A program made the translations under genes and the position numbers. Source: Lactobacillaceae bacterium (GTDB lineage: Bacteria > Pseudomonadota > Alphaproteobacteria > RF32 > CAG-239). From it: a DNA stretch of 64,000 nucleotides. The stretch spans positions 50,666 through 114,665 of the forward strand of contig JAISVX010000002.1 of NCBI GenBank assembly GCA_031271345.1, read 5' to 3'. Shown in pieces: positions 1 through 8,511 of this stretch. The first letter of the stretch is position 1, and each line of letters begins with the position of its first letter. The notes beneath the pieces are model-generated. The model did no database searches. It was not told where the DNA came from and was given only the letters and a program-made list of their open reading frames with translations.

Positions 1-476
1 ATCGCCTGGTTAGGGGTTTGGATTATTATAATCATACGGTTTTTGAACTGACGACTGATAAACTTGGTTCTCAGGGTACGGTTCTTGCCGGCGGTCGTTA
101 TAACGGGCTGGTTCAGCAAATGGGCGGCGGCGATGTCGCGGGCATAGGCTGGGCGGGCGGCGTAGACAGGCTTGCTATGCTTATTGACGAAGATGTTTTT
201 GTTGAAAGACCCGTTGCCTTAATTCCAACCGGCGACGATGTTGATGCCAAAGCTCTTGTGATTGCGTATAACCTTCGTAAGGCAGGGATTAAAGTTGAGC
301 ATTCTTACAGCGGCAGCTTCAAAAAAAGATTTGAAAAAGCCAATAAGGTCAACGCCTGTAAAGCAATAATTTTGGGTTCTGATGAATTAAGGAATAATGA
401 GGTTGTAATAAAAGATTTGGACAGCGGCGAGCAGAAGACGGTTGCTCTCGACAAGTTGATTGAGGAATTAAGATAA
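1..476 (+). CDS. hisS: Histidyl-tRNA synthetase, C-terminal part (truncated by window edge)
   Basis: Class II aminoacyl-tRNA synthetase that charges tRNA-His in the cytoplasm; only about the last 158 residues are present. The frame is open from the left edge and reads [15 protein letters not shown], the HisS active-site signature, then [11 protein letters not shown] and the motif 3 region [16 protein letters not shown]-terminal anticodon-binding domain follows, from about [15 protein letters not shown] to the stop. The TAA stop overlaps the ATG of prfA by one base (TAATG), so the two are translationally coupled. The start lies outside the window. A tRNA-His gene is also in this window, at 49.9 kb, but unlinked. 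Confidence 0.97.
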   Translation, partial: RLVRGLDYYNHTVFELTTDKLGSQGTVLAGGRYNGLVQQMGGGDVAGIGWAGGVDRLAMLIDEDVFVERPVALIPTGDDVDAKALVIAYNLRKAGIKVEHSYSGSFKKRFEKANKVNACKAIILGSDELRNNEVVIKDLDSGEQKTVALDKLIEELR

Positions 477-1549
477 TGAGTTTTATTGAGAAGTTATCAA
501 ACGTAGTAAACAGATATGAAGAGATAAACGCGCTTTTGTCGTCTCCAAATGTAAACCCGGACGATTTGGTTAAGATGAATAAAGAGCTTTCAAATCTTAC
601 GCCGATTGTTGAGGCTATACAAAACTATAAACGTATGGAAAAAAATATGAAAGACGCGGAAGCAATGATGGGCGACGCTTCTTTGGACAAGGATATGAAA
701 GAGTTGGCGGAGGCGGAATATTATGAGCTGAAAGACCAGCTTCCCGAGTTGGAAAAGGCGATAAAGATTTTGCTTTTGCCAAAGGATGAAGAAGATGAGA
801 AGAATGCCATACTTGAAGTCCGCGCGGGGACAGGCGGTGACGAAGCCGCTCTCTTTGCGACAGTTTTGTTTGAGATGTATAAGCGTTACGCTGGTCTTCA
901 AGGCTGGAAATTCGAAGAAATGGATGTCAGCGAAAACGGTCTTGGCGGATATAAAGAAGCCTCAGCCAGCATTACTGGAAAAGATGTGTTCTCAAAGCTC
1001 AAATTTGAGTCCGGAGCGCACCGCGTGCAGCGCGTTCCAGTAACGGAATCTCAGGGACGCGTTCATACGTCGGCGGCAACCGTTGCCGTGCTGCCGGAAG
1101 TTGAGGAGGTTGATTTATACATCAATCCGACAGATTTGAAAATTGATGTGTATCGCGCGAGCGGTGCCGGTGGACAGCACGTAAATAAAACAGAATCTGC
1201 CGTGCGTATCACACATCTGCCGACAAACACAGTTGTTCAGTGTCAGGACGGGCGCTCGCAATTCAAAAATAAAGAGCAGGCTATGCGCCAATTGCGCGCC
1301 AAACTTTATGATGTTCAGAGAGAGACAAAAGACGCAGAATATTCAGAACGCAGAAAACTTCAAGTCGGCAGCGGCGACAGAAGCGAAAGAATTAGAACCT
1401 ACAACTATCCTCAAGGCCGTGTAACGGACCATAGAATCAACTTGACTTTATATAAGCTTGACGAAGTTGTCAGTGGAGACGCTTTAGGCGAAATAATCGA
1501 CGCTTTGGTTTCGGAAGACCAGGCGCAAAGACTGGCAGAGTTGGATTAA
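476..1549 (+). CDS. prfA: Peptide chain release factor 1
   Basis: Cytoplasmic factor that terminates translation at UAA and UAG. The 357-residue length is close to the E. coli protein (360). The catalytic loop [15 protein letters not shown] carries the universal GGQ motif. The codon-recognition tripeptide region reads [20 protein letters not shown], with PVT where RF1 usually has PAT or PVT and RF2 has SPF, so this is RF1. The start overlaps the hisS stop by one base. A strong hairpin follows directly. The prmC/hemK methyltransferase gene that often follows prfA is absent here, replaced by an opposing gene. Confidence 0.98.
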   Translation: MSFIEKLSNVVNRYEEINALLSSPNVNPDDLVKMNKELSNLTPIVEAIQNYKRMEKNMKDAEAMMGDASLDKDMKELAEAEYYELKDQLPELEKAIKILLLPKDEEDEKNAILEVRAGTGGDEAALFATVLFEMYKRYAGLQGWKFEEMDVSENGLGGYKEASASITGKDVFSKLKFESGAHRVQRVPVTESQGRVHTSAATVAVLPEVEEVDLYINPTDLKIDVYRASGAGGQHVNKTESAVRITHLPTNTVVQCQDGRSQFKNKEQAMRQLRAKLYDVQRETKDAEYSERRKLQVGSGDRSERIRTYNYPQGRVTDHRINLTLYKLDEVVSGDALGEIIDALVSEDQAQRLAELD

Positions 1550-1555
1550 AATGCC

Positions 1556-1590
1556 AAGAGGCTCTAATTCTTTTCGAATTAGAGCCTCTT
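1556..1590. terminator. Bidirectional rho-independent terminator after prfA
   Basis: A perfect 15-bp inverted repeat (1556-1570 with 1576-1590) encloses the 5-base loop TTTTC. It sits between convergent genes, 7 bases after the prfA stop and 11 bases beyond the end of the minus-strand gene at 1601, so it probably serves both. Confidence 0.9.
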
Positions 1591-1600
1591 TAGTAAAGTG

Positions 1601-2230
1601 TTACGACGGTTGTTGTTTAAAGTCGTAAATGGTGTTTTCTCCCTTGGTCATGAAAGCCCAGTATTTGTCGCCGTACGACCAATGCCACCACCAGACGGGA
1701 TAGTTTACAAAGCCGGCTTCTTTCATGGCTTTTGCCAGTTTGTTGCGGTTAATCCTTGCCTTTCTGCTAATATACTTAGCGTCGGTAAAGGTGTCCGTCT
1801 CCGACATCGTCAGCGGTTTTCCTGTTTTCTCATCAGCCAGAGTCAGGTTGACAGCGGCGCCGGTAACATAAGGAGCGACATTTACGGGGGCGATAAACCT
1901 GGAGCATCTTTCAAACAGTTCCTCATCGGTTTGTTTGGGAAAGCTCTTTTTCAGGTCTTTCATTCTTGCGTCCCATAACGCTTTTTGCTTGTCCAGAGGT
2001 CTATGACACTCTCTAATCAGAAACTTAACCCCGGAAGGCAGCAAATCTTGAGCATGAACAAGCATCTCGCCGATTCTTCTTCGCCCGAAATGTCTTTTCT
2101 CATAGATGGCTTCTTCCGTAAAGGTGAGTTCTGGAAACTCGGTAAGGAAATTAACTAGCGAACTGCCGTCTTCCTTAGAGGGAATGCTAGATATTCTATC
2201 ATCTCCCATAAAAACGATTTTCTGTTCCAT
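1601..2230 (-). CDS. VanX/DdpX-like M15 family protein with degenerate active site
   Basis: The 209-residue protein resembles D-Ala-D-Ala dipeptidases (VanX about 202 aa). Framework motifs remain: IRECHRP (arginine R77, matching the transition-state arginine), PYVTGAAVNLTLAD and NYPVWWWHWSYG. The residues for zinc binding and catalysis do not: the SxHxxGxAxD motif has Tyr121 for His and Asn128 for Asp, and the catalytic Glu of ExWH is Trp180. Only His183 remains. I infer a pseudoenzyme, perhaps a peptidoglycan-stem binding protein. There is no signal peptide. The ATG has an A/T-rich leader with no Shine-Dalgarno, unlike the neighbours, which suggests transfer. It is convergent with prfA. Confidence 0.7.
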   Translation of the reverse strand: MEQKIVFMGDDRISSIPSKEDGSSLVNFLTEFPELTFTEEAIYEKRHFGRRRIGEMLVHAQDLLPSGVKFLIRECHRPLDKQKALWDARMKDLKKSFPKQTDEELFERCSRFIAPVNVAPYVTGAAVNLTLADEKTGKPLTMSETDTFTDAKYISRKARINRNKLAKAMKEAGFVNYPVWWWHWSYGDKYWAFMTKGENTIYDFKQQPS

Positions 2231-2312
2231 AATAAATGTTTTTAATTTGAATTTGGTTAGAGGGTATCATTGTTTCAAATTTAAAACAAGGAGTTTGTTT
2301 GAAAACCAAGAC

Positions 2313-2948
2313 TTAAGATTTTTCTGAAGAAGGTTTTTTGCTGATGAATTTGTTATTTTTTATCATAAAACGCCAAGGTTTGTCTTTATACTCTTTTGCA
2401 TAGTCAATCCCTATTCTTTTATCTGCGATGACTTCTACGTTTTCTGATTTAGGGGAAATCCAGAGCGTATTTCCAGTTAAATCAAGAGCGTTATGCTCGC
2501 GGGTTATTGCTAAAGCTTTGCACAGTTTTCCAGGTCCAGTTGTCAGGTTTAAAATATTGTCCGTCTTCCTGCGCTCTTTCATTATCTCTATTCCGAAAAC
2601 AGGTTCCAGGGAGCGGATTAAAATTGCGTTGGCAGTGTTTTTTGGGCTTGTTACGACATTGAACTGATTGTGCATTCCGTATACGAAAAATACATAAGAT
2701 TTTCCGCCCGCTTCAAACATAACCTCGTTTCTGGGCGTTTTTTTGTTTGGATAAGCATGGCTCGCCTTATCCTCGGCTCCAATATAAACTTCAAGCTCCG
2801 TAATTTTTCCAACCGTAAATTTATTATCAATGCTGCTGCACAGATAAGCCCCAAGCAAAAGCTCTTTTGCGACATAAAAAACATCTTTAAGATATTCTTC
2901 TTTTTTTATTTTATCTGCAAATGTTTCCACCCAGGAAAAACTCCGCAT
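2313..2948 (-). CDS. 3-methyladenine DNA glycosylase (AAG/MPG family)
   Basis: Base-excision repair enzyme that removes alkylated purines. About 211 residues from the chosen start, matching bacterial AAG proteins (about 200). Visible signatures: ELLLGAYLCSS near the N-terminus, the catalytic segment ELEVYIGAEDKASHA with the conserved Glu, TPRNEVMF, the substrate-pocket region FVYGMHNQFNVV, and LTTGPGKLCKALAIT. The frame is open to 2990, but those residues overlap the upstream membrane-protein gene and look unlike family N-termini. I favour the ATG at 2948, before RSFSWVETF; 2966 is possible. The start overlaps the upstream gene's end, suggesting coupling. Confidence 0.9.
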   Translation of the reverse strand: MRSFSWVETFADKIKKEEYLKDVFYVAKELLLGAYLCSSIDNKFTVGKITELEVYIGAEDKASHAYPNKKTPRNEVMFEAGGKSYVFFVYGMHNQFNVVTSPKNTANAILIRSLEPVFGIEIMKERRKTDNILNLTTGPGKLCKALAITREHNALDLTGNTLWISPKSENVEVIADKRIGIDYAKEYKDKPWRFMIKNNKFISKKPSSEKS

Positions 2949-3225
2949 AAATGTCTCTGGTGCCATAAGATATGAAGCCGACAAGCACATAAATTCCTAA
3001 AAACAGGGATAGTTTAAGCCATTTTCCTTTGACTTTATTTTTAAGGAGCAGATAGATTGCCAAAGCTGTTCCGAGCAAAGTGCCGTTAAGAACCAGAATT
3101 TCCTGGCGGTTCATCTCAAAACTTGTACACATATAGTAGGCGGAATATACGTTTAAGTATATGGCGGCGCAGATAAGCGCGACAATTTTTATTGTTTTAA
3201 ACAAAAAAACAAAAAACTTTTTCAT
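2911..3225 (-). CDS. Small inner-membrane protein, unknown function
   Basis: A 104-residue hydrophobic protein with about three membrane segments (about residues 8-32, 44-60 and 69-87). It has a basic N-terminus (MKKFFVFLFKTIK), no recognised motif, and a charged C-terminus (RDIYAEFFLGGNICR). A good Shine-Dalgarno (AAGGGGAAACAG) precedes the ATG at 3225. Its 3' end overlaps the DNA glycosylase gene by about 38 bases, so the two are probably co-transcribed. I do not recognise a family. Confidence 0.65.
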   Translation of the reverse strand: MKKFFVFLFKTIKIVALICAAIYLNVYSAYYMCTSFEMNRQEILVLNGTLLGTALAIYLLLKNKVKGKWLKLSLFLGIYVLVGFISYGTRDIYAEFFLGGNICR

Positions 3226-3368
3226 CTGTTTCCCCTTTTATTCCAGTTAATGACCAGATTGTAATTGTTTAATTATAATAATCAATAAATAACTATCTTA
3301 AAACTCCTTTTTTAAAGTTGTATGAACAGTCTTTAGTAGTTATTATATTTTCAGTTTAAGAGGGAATA

Positions 3369-6300
3369 ATGCCAGAAACAAAATTTGTACATTTAAGAGT
3401 CCACACAGCTTTTTCGTTATCTGAAGGCGCTATGAAAATAAAAGCTTTGCTGCCAAGGGCAAAAGCTATGGGCTTTTCTGCGCTCGCAATTACTGATACG
3501 GCTAATATGTTCGGCGTTAAAGAGTTTTCCGCCTCTGCTCCCAAAGAAGGCATAAAGCCCATTGTCGGCTGCCAGTTTTATATCAGAAACACCGATGCCG
3601 ACGATATGTTTAAATCTAAAGGACGCACAATCGAGCCTGATAAAATTATTCTTCTTGTGAAAGACGAAGATGGTTATCAAAACATCTTAAAGCTTATGAA
3701 AACTTCATATCTGGATAATATGCAGCCAACTGAAAAGGCTCAAATATCTTTGGAAGACGTTAAAGCAAATGGAAAAGGTCTGATTGCTCTGACTGGAGGA
3801 TTCGAAGGTCCGATAGGAAGACTTTATCTTGAAAACAGAGTGGAAGAAGCGGAAGAGTTTTTGCTGAAATTAAAAGATATTTTTGGCGACAGATTATATA
3901 TGGAAGTTTCCCGCATTGGGTTTGACGACGAGCAAAAAACCGAAGATTTTTTTATCAGTCAGGCATATAAACACAATATCCCTTTGGTCGCGACCAACGA
4001 AGCGTTCTTTTTTGACGCCGATATGTACGAGGCGCATGACGCGCTGGTTTGTATTGCCGCCGGCGAATATGTTGCGAACGAGAATAGAAAAAAGTTTTCT
4101 CCCAATAACCGCCTGCGCAGCGCGGAAGAAATGGAAGCTTTGTTTTCCGACCTTCCCGAAGCTTTGCAAAATACGGTAAACATTGCGCGCCGCTGCAACT
4201 ATCTTTCGGAGTTCGTTCATCCTTTGCTGCCGGTTTTTGAGTGCGGCGATAAAACTGCCGACGAGTTTATCAGGGAAGAGTCGTTAAAAGGCTTGGCAAA
4301 AAGAATGAACGATCATGTTTATACTGAAAACATGACGGAAGACGATAAAAATGCAAAAGACGAAATATATTATTCGCGCTTGGATTATGAACTGAGCGTC
4401 ATCAAAAGAATGGGTTTCGCCGGCTACTTTTTAATCGTGTCAGATTTTATCCGCTGGTCAAAAAACAATGGTGTTCCCGTAGGTCCCGGGCGCGGTTCCG
4501 GCGCGGGTTCGATAGTCGCCTGGTCTTTGGAGGTCACAGACTTGGATCCTATACATTATGATTTGCTTTTTGAAAGATTTTTAAACCCCGACCGTATTTC
4601 AATGCCTGACTTCGATGTGGACTTTTGCCAGGAAAACCGCGAAAAAACCATTGAGTATGTAAAATCAAAATACGGCGCCGACAGGGTAGCCCAAATTATA
4701 ACTTACGGTAAACTGCAGTCAAAAGCGGTTATCAGAGACGTTGCGCGCGTTTTGCAAATGCCTTATTCACAGGCGGACAGAATTTCTAAGATGATACCCA
4801 TGGGAGTTCAGGGCAAAAACCCAACGTTGAAGGAAGCTCTTGAACAGGTTCCAGAGCTGGAAGATATGAGAGTTAACGATCCCCAGATTAACAAATTGTT
4901 TGATATAGCGATGAAGCTTGAAGGCTTATACCGCCATTCAGGCGTGCATGCCGCGGGCGTTGTTATCGGCGACAGACCTTTATTAGAGCTTGTTCCTTTG
5001 TATAAAGATCCGCGCGCTGAAATGCCCGTTACGCAGTTTGATATGAAGTTTATTGAGGAAACGGGGCTTATTAAATTTGACTTTTTAGGCTTAAAAACCT
5101 TAACCGTAATCAAAAAAGCGATAGACTTAATCGAAGAAGATTATGGTATTAAAATTGATATAGATAAAATACCGATGAATGATAAGGCGACTTATGAACT
5201 GCTGCAAAGAGGCGATACTGCCGCCGTGTTCCAGTTTGAGTCTTCGGGTATGAAAGATGTTCATAAACAGATTAAGCCCGACCGTTTTGAAGACCTAATC
5301 GCGATAGTTTCTTTATACCGTCCTGGTCCTATGGACAATATTCCGAGCTATATCAAAAGAAAGCACGGTCAGGAAGAGGTTGCATATCTTCATCCGATGT
5401 TAGAATCAATTTTGGCTGAAACTTACGGCATTATGATTTATCAAGAGCAGGTTATGCGAATTTCTCAAAAACTTGCGAACTATACTCAGGGCGAAGCGGA
5501 TAATCTTCGTAAAATTATGGGTAAAAAACAAATTGATAAAATGCCCGCGCAGAAAGAAAAATTTATTTCTGGAGCCGTAAAAAACGGTATAGAAGAAAGT
5601 GTTGCGGACACTATTTTTGAGCAAATGGCAAAATTTGCGTCCTATGGTTTTAATAAATCCCACGCCGCGGCATATTCATTAATTTCATACCAGACGGCGT
5701 ACTTGAAAGCGCATTATCCAGTTGAGTTTATGTGCGCGGTTATGTCTCTTGATATAACCAATACGGACAAACTTTTGTTTTTTAAAGACGAAATTAAGAA
5801 AATGGGATATGAGGTTTTAACTCCCGATATTAATAAATCTAAGGCAGAGTTTTCGGTCGAGGACGGAAAAATCCGTTATGCTCTGGCGGCAATAAAAGGC
5901 GTTGGCGACGCAAATATGAGGGCTATTGTCGAAGAACGCGAGAAAAACGGCAAATTTAAAAACCTTTCGGATTTTATCCACCGTATAGACGCAAAGCAAA
6001 TGAACCGCCGCCAGCTTGAGCAGTTGATAAAATCCGGAGCGTTTGACAGTCTCGATTCAAACAGGGCAAAACTCTTTGATAATATAGATATAATTATCAA
6101 GCATATCAGCACGGCGACAGAGGTTAAAACAAGTTCTCAGGCAACTTTATTTGGAGCGGAAGAACTTAAGTCAGAAGTTAAGCTCTCGGATAAAGCGGAC
6201 TGGCCGGAACTCGACAGACTGAAAAACGAAGCCGACGCGATAGGTTTTTATTTATCGGCGCATCCTTTGGACATATATGGTCCCGGGATGGATAAGCTTG

Positions 6301-6839
6301 GAGTTAAAGCCAGTTCCGAGGTGTTTAGAAATGTTAGGACTGGCGATAACATCAAAGCAAAGCTGGCGGGCTGCGTTAACTCTCTCCAAAAACGCTTAAG
6401 CAAAAGCGGCAATAAATATGCCTTTTTGGATATGTCTGATGCAACGGGAAGTTTTGAGGGTTTGATATTTTCGGAAGGGCTGGGAAGATATGAAGACGTG
6501 ATAAATTCAGGGCTGCCTCTTTTAGTCGGTGTGACTATTGATAAACAAAATGAAGACGGCGCTCCAAGAGTGATGATAAATACGGTTGAGATACTTGATA
6601 AAGCAATTTCAGAAGTTGCCAACGGGTTGATTATATCAATTTCAAATGTCAGCGCCGTCAGGAAGTTAAAAGAAATTTTGTTGCAAGATAAAAAAGGAAG
6701 AAATAAAGTATATATAAAACCAGAGGACGCCGATTGGGATGTCAGGATAGAACTTATGGACGGGTTTGCTTTTGCCAATGATGATATTTTAAGCAAAATC
6801 AGAAATATTTCGGGTGTTGCCTCAGTAAAGGAGATATAA
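3369..6839 (+). CDS. dnaE: DNA polymerase III alpha subunit
   Basis: Replicative polymerase subunit of 1156 residues, close to E. coli DnaE (1160). The N-terminal PHP domain begins FVHLRVHTAFSL. The palm carries GPGRGSGAGSIVAWSL and the catalytic aspartates in PDFDVDFCQENREKTIEY, as in the E. coli enzyme. The fingers, beta-binding region and a C-terminal OB fold follow (NIKAKLAGCVNSLQKR, about residue 990 on). The ATG has the Shine-Dalgarno AGAGGGAATA. The two membrane-protein genes after it start 3 bases from its stop, so they probably share its transcript. Confidence 0.98.
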   Translation: MPETKFVHLRVHTAFSLSEGAMKIKALLPRAKAMGFSALAITDTANMFGVKEFSASAPKEGIKPIVGCQFYIRNTDADDMFKSKGRTIEPDKIILLVKDEDGYQNILKLMKTSYLDNMQPTEKAQISLEDVKANGKGLIALTGGFEGPIGRLYLENRVEEAEEFLLKLKDIFGDRLYMEVSRIGFDDEQKTEDFFISQAYKHNIPLVATNEAFFFDADMYEAHDALVCIAAGEYVANENRKKFSPNNRLRSAEEMEALFSDLPEALQNTVNIARRCNYLSEFVHPLLPVFECGDKTADEFIREESLKGLAKRMNDHVYTENMTEDDKNAKDEIYYSRLDYELSVIKRMGFAGYFLIVSDFIRWSKNNGVPVGPGRGSGAGSIVAWSLEVTDLDPIHYDLLFERFLNPDRISMPDFDVDFCQENREKTIEYVKSKYGADRVAQIITYGKLQSKAVIRDVARVLQMPYSQADRISKMIPMGVQGKNPTLKEALEQVPELEDMRVNDPQINKLFDIAMKLEGLYRHSGVHAAGVVIGDRPLLELVPLYKDPRAEMPVTQFDMKFIEETGLIKFDFLGLKTLTVIKKAIDLIEEDYGIKIDIDKIPMNDKATYELLQRGDTAAVFQFESSGMKDVHKQIKPDRFEDLIAIVSLYRPGPMDNIPSYIKRKHGQEEVAYLHPMLESILAETYGIMIYQEQVMRISQKLANYTQGEADNLRKIMGKKQIDKMPAQKEKFISGAVKNGIEESVADTIFEQMAKFASYGFNKSHAAAYSLISYQTAYLKAHYPVEFMCAVMSLDITNTDKLLFFKDEIKKMGYEVLTPDINKSKAEFSVEDGKIRYALAAIKGVGDANMRAIVEEREKNGKFKNLSDFIHRIDAKQMNRRQLEQLIKSGAFDSLDSNRAKLFDNIDIIIKHISTATEVKTSSQATLFGAEELKSEVKLSDKADWPELDRLKNEADAIGFYLSAHPLDIYGPGMDKLGVKASSEVFRNVRTGDNIKAKLAGCVNSLQKRLSKSGNKYAFLDMSDATGSFEGLIFSEGLGRYEDVINSGLPLLVGVTIDKQNEDGAPRVMINTVEILDKAISEVANGLIISISNVSAVRKLKEILLQDKKGRNKVYIKPEDADWDVRIELMDGFAFANDDILSKIRNISGVASVKEI

Positions 6840-6842
6840 GAT

Positions 6843-7736
6843 ATGAAGAAAAGCTTTTTAGAGAAAATGTTCGAGATTGACGCTTATATTAATCAAAAAT
6901 ATATGCAGAGAAAAGAAGAGAAAAAGCCGTTTAGAATGCCTTTTGGAAGATTGATTTTTTCGCCTTTTTCATATTTAATCGACTACTTTAAAAATATAGC
7001 TGTGCTTATGGGTGCGTATTCTGCGGTAATAACTGTTTTTTCGTTGCTTGCCGGGCTTACATTTATGTGCATATTTCCCGAAGCCGTCGCGGCAGGCATG
7101 TACTGCTCTTCATCGCTTACGGTATATTTTTTCTACATACTTTTAAAACTGGTGATTTTTTCCGGCTTTATCTTAAGCTATTATAATATTGTTTCGGGAA
7201 AAGAGTTTAGCTTTAGAAGTATTTTTAATATTGGCTTGCATAATTTAAAAGTTTTGGGCGGCTTTTTTGTATTTATACTTCTTAACCTGGTTCCGTTTTT
7301 TTCCATGTATGCCTTGATAAAAAGAGTACCTAACCCAAATTGGATAATTGAAAGCGTATTTTTTGGCTGTATGTTTATCGGATTTATCGTTCCTTTTATT
7401 GTGCTGCGTTTTTACGGAGTGTTCGGTTACTTCATTGAGACCGGGAAAGTCTATTCTCTCAGAACTATTTTGAGATTGACCAGAGGAAATGGTTTAAGAT
7501 TGCTCTTAAGTCTTTTCTTTATTGTTTTATTTTCTGTTCTTTTTATCGCAAACTATTTTGCAAATTTCAGAGTTATCTTTGATTCAAGTTCAATATGGAT
7601 TTCCGCCGCGGCATCCGAATTTGTATATAATATAATCATTCTTATAGCTATTGGATTGATGGTTGGAAATATGCGCGTACAAAGAAGCATTTTAATAACT
7701 GATGAAGAAGACACGGCAGAAGATGACAAAAAATAA
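6843..7736 (+). CDS. Multi-pass membrane protein, paralogue of the next gene
   Basis: A 297-residue protein with a charged N-terminal stretch of about 35 residues and about six membrane helices, ending in an acidic tail (TDEEDTAEDDKK). It carries a segment RTILRLTRGNGLRLLLSLF that is matched in the next gene by KEVIRLTKGSSFKIFCLF, so the pair are related. The family is unknown to me; the topology resembles small multi-helix proteins such as the DUF975 or YciC type, but no motif decides this. It starts 3 bases after dnaE with Shine-Dalgarno AAGGAG and is probably in the dnaE operon. Confidence 0.75.
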   Translation: MKKSFLEKMFEIDAYINQKYMQRKEEKKPFRMPFGRLIFSPFSYLIDYFKNIAVLMGAYSAVITVFSLLAGLTFMCIFPEAVAAGMYCSSSLTVYFFYILLKLVIFSGFILSYYNIVSGKEFSFRSIFNIGLHNLKVLGGFFVFILLNLVPFFSMYALIKRVPNPNWIIESVFFGCMFIGFIVPFIVLRFYGVFGYFIETGKVYSLRTILRLTRGNGLRLLLSLFFIVLFSVLFIANYFANFRVIFDSSSIWISAAASEFVYNIIILIAIGLMVGNMRVQRSILITDEEDTAEDDKK

Positions 7737-8484
7737 GGTTTCTATCCCTTTTGGGGAGATGCTGGCAAGGTCTCTGATTTATACGGCGGAGAATATGAAA
7801 CTTCTATTTAAAGGGAGCGGCTTCTGGCTTTCTTCCGCTCTCTTGTTGTCATGGTTGGGAGTTATAAGTGCTTATGGCGATGAAAACTCTTGTTTTTTTA
7901 CAGTAATATGGGTTGGTTTAACATTGTCGTCGCTCAGTGTTTATTGTTTTAGATATATTCTTCTTAATGAGAAAAAGCTGCTGGTTAATGTGTCTTTGGG
8001 GAAAAGAGAATTTAAATTTTTTGCGGTGTTTTTAATATTAATCGGGGTACTTAGTCTTCCGATATTTTTTGGCTTGATACGAGTATTTTTTATTTATCGG
8101 GACAATATGGAAGGTATCGGCGAAATATTTTACTGGCTTATCTTTACAGCGGTTTTTTATGCCGTGGTTATCCGCTCGTCATTTATTCTTCCCTCTATTG
8201 CCGTCTGTGATAAGGGTATTGGGCTTAAAGAAGTTATAAGACTGACAAAAGGCAGTTCGTTTAAGATTTTTTGTTTGTTTGCCGCCGAAATAATAATTGC
8301 TTATATTTTATATCTGACGGCGCTTAATATGGTTAATGTTTTTTCTTTTAATGAAAATGCCCGCGTTATATTAAACACGGCTTTATGCTATTTAACCATA
8401 TATTTTACCGCCTATATGCTGACTATACTTTACGCGCATGTTTATCAGTATTTGCGTTTTCAAAAGCAGTTGAAGGCTTTATAG
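7723..8484 (+). CDS. Multi-pass membrane protein, paralogue of the previous gene
   Basis: About 253 residues from the ATG at 7723 (MTKNKVSIPFGEML). The frame extends to an ATG at 7702, but the later start has a purine-rich GAAGAAG upstream and a smaller overlap (14 bases) with the preceding gene. Six hydrophobic segments are visible. The IRLTKGSSFKIFCLF segment aligns with the previous protein, implying tandem duplication. Function unknown; the conserved region near the fifth helix may be the family signature. A rho-independent terminator directly follows the stop. Confidence 0.75.
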   Translation: MTKNKVSIPFGEMLARSLIYTAENMKLLFKGSGFWLSSALLLSWLGVISAYGDENSCFFTVIWVGLTLSSLSVYCFRYILLNEKKLLVNVSLGKREFKFFAVFLILIGVLSLPIFFGLIRVFFIYRDNMEGIGEIFYWLIFTAVFYAVVIRSSFILPSIAVCDKGIGLKEVIRLTKGSSFKIFCLFAAEIIIAYILYLTALNMVNVFSFNENARVILNTALCYLTIYFTAYMLTILYAHVYQYLRFQKQLKAL

Positions 8485-8511
8485 AAAAGCGCCTTTTCAG
8501 GCGCTTTTTCT
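8485..8511. terminator. Terminator between convergent genes
   Basis: Nine-base-pair stem AAAAGCGCC / GGCGCTTTT (8485-8493 with 8500-8508) with a 6-base loop and a T-run on the plus strand. It immediately follows the TAG at 8484 and ends the dnaE-membrane protein transcript. The opposing gene ends at 8511, so the hairpin may act in both directions. Confidence 0.88.
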
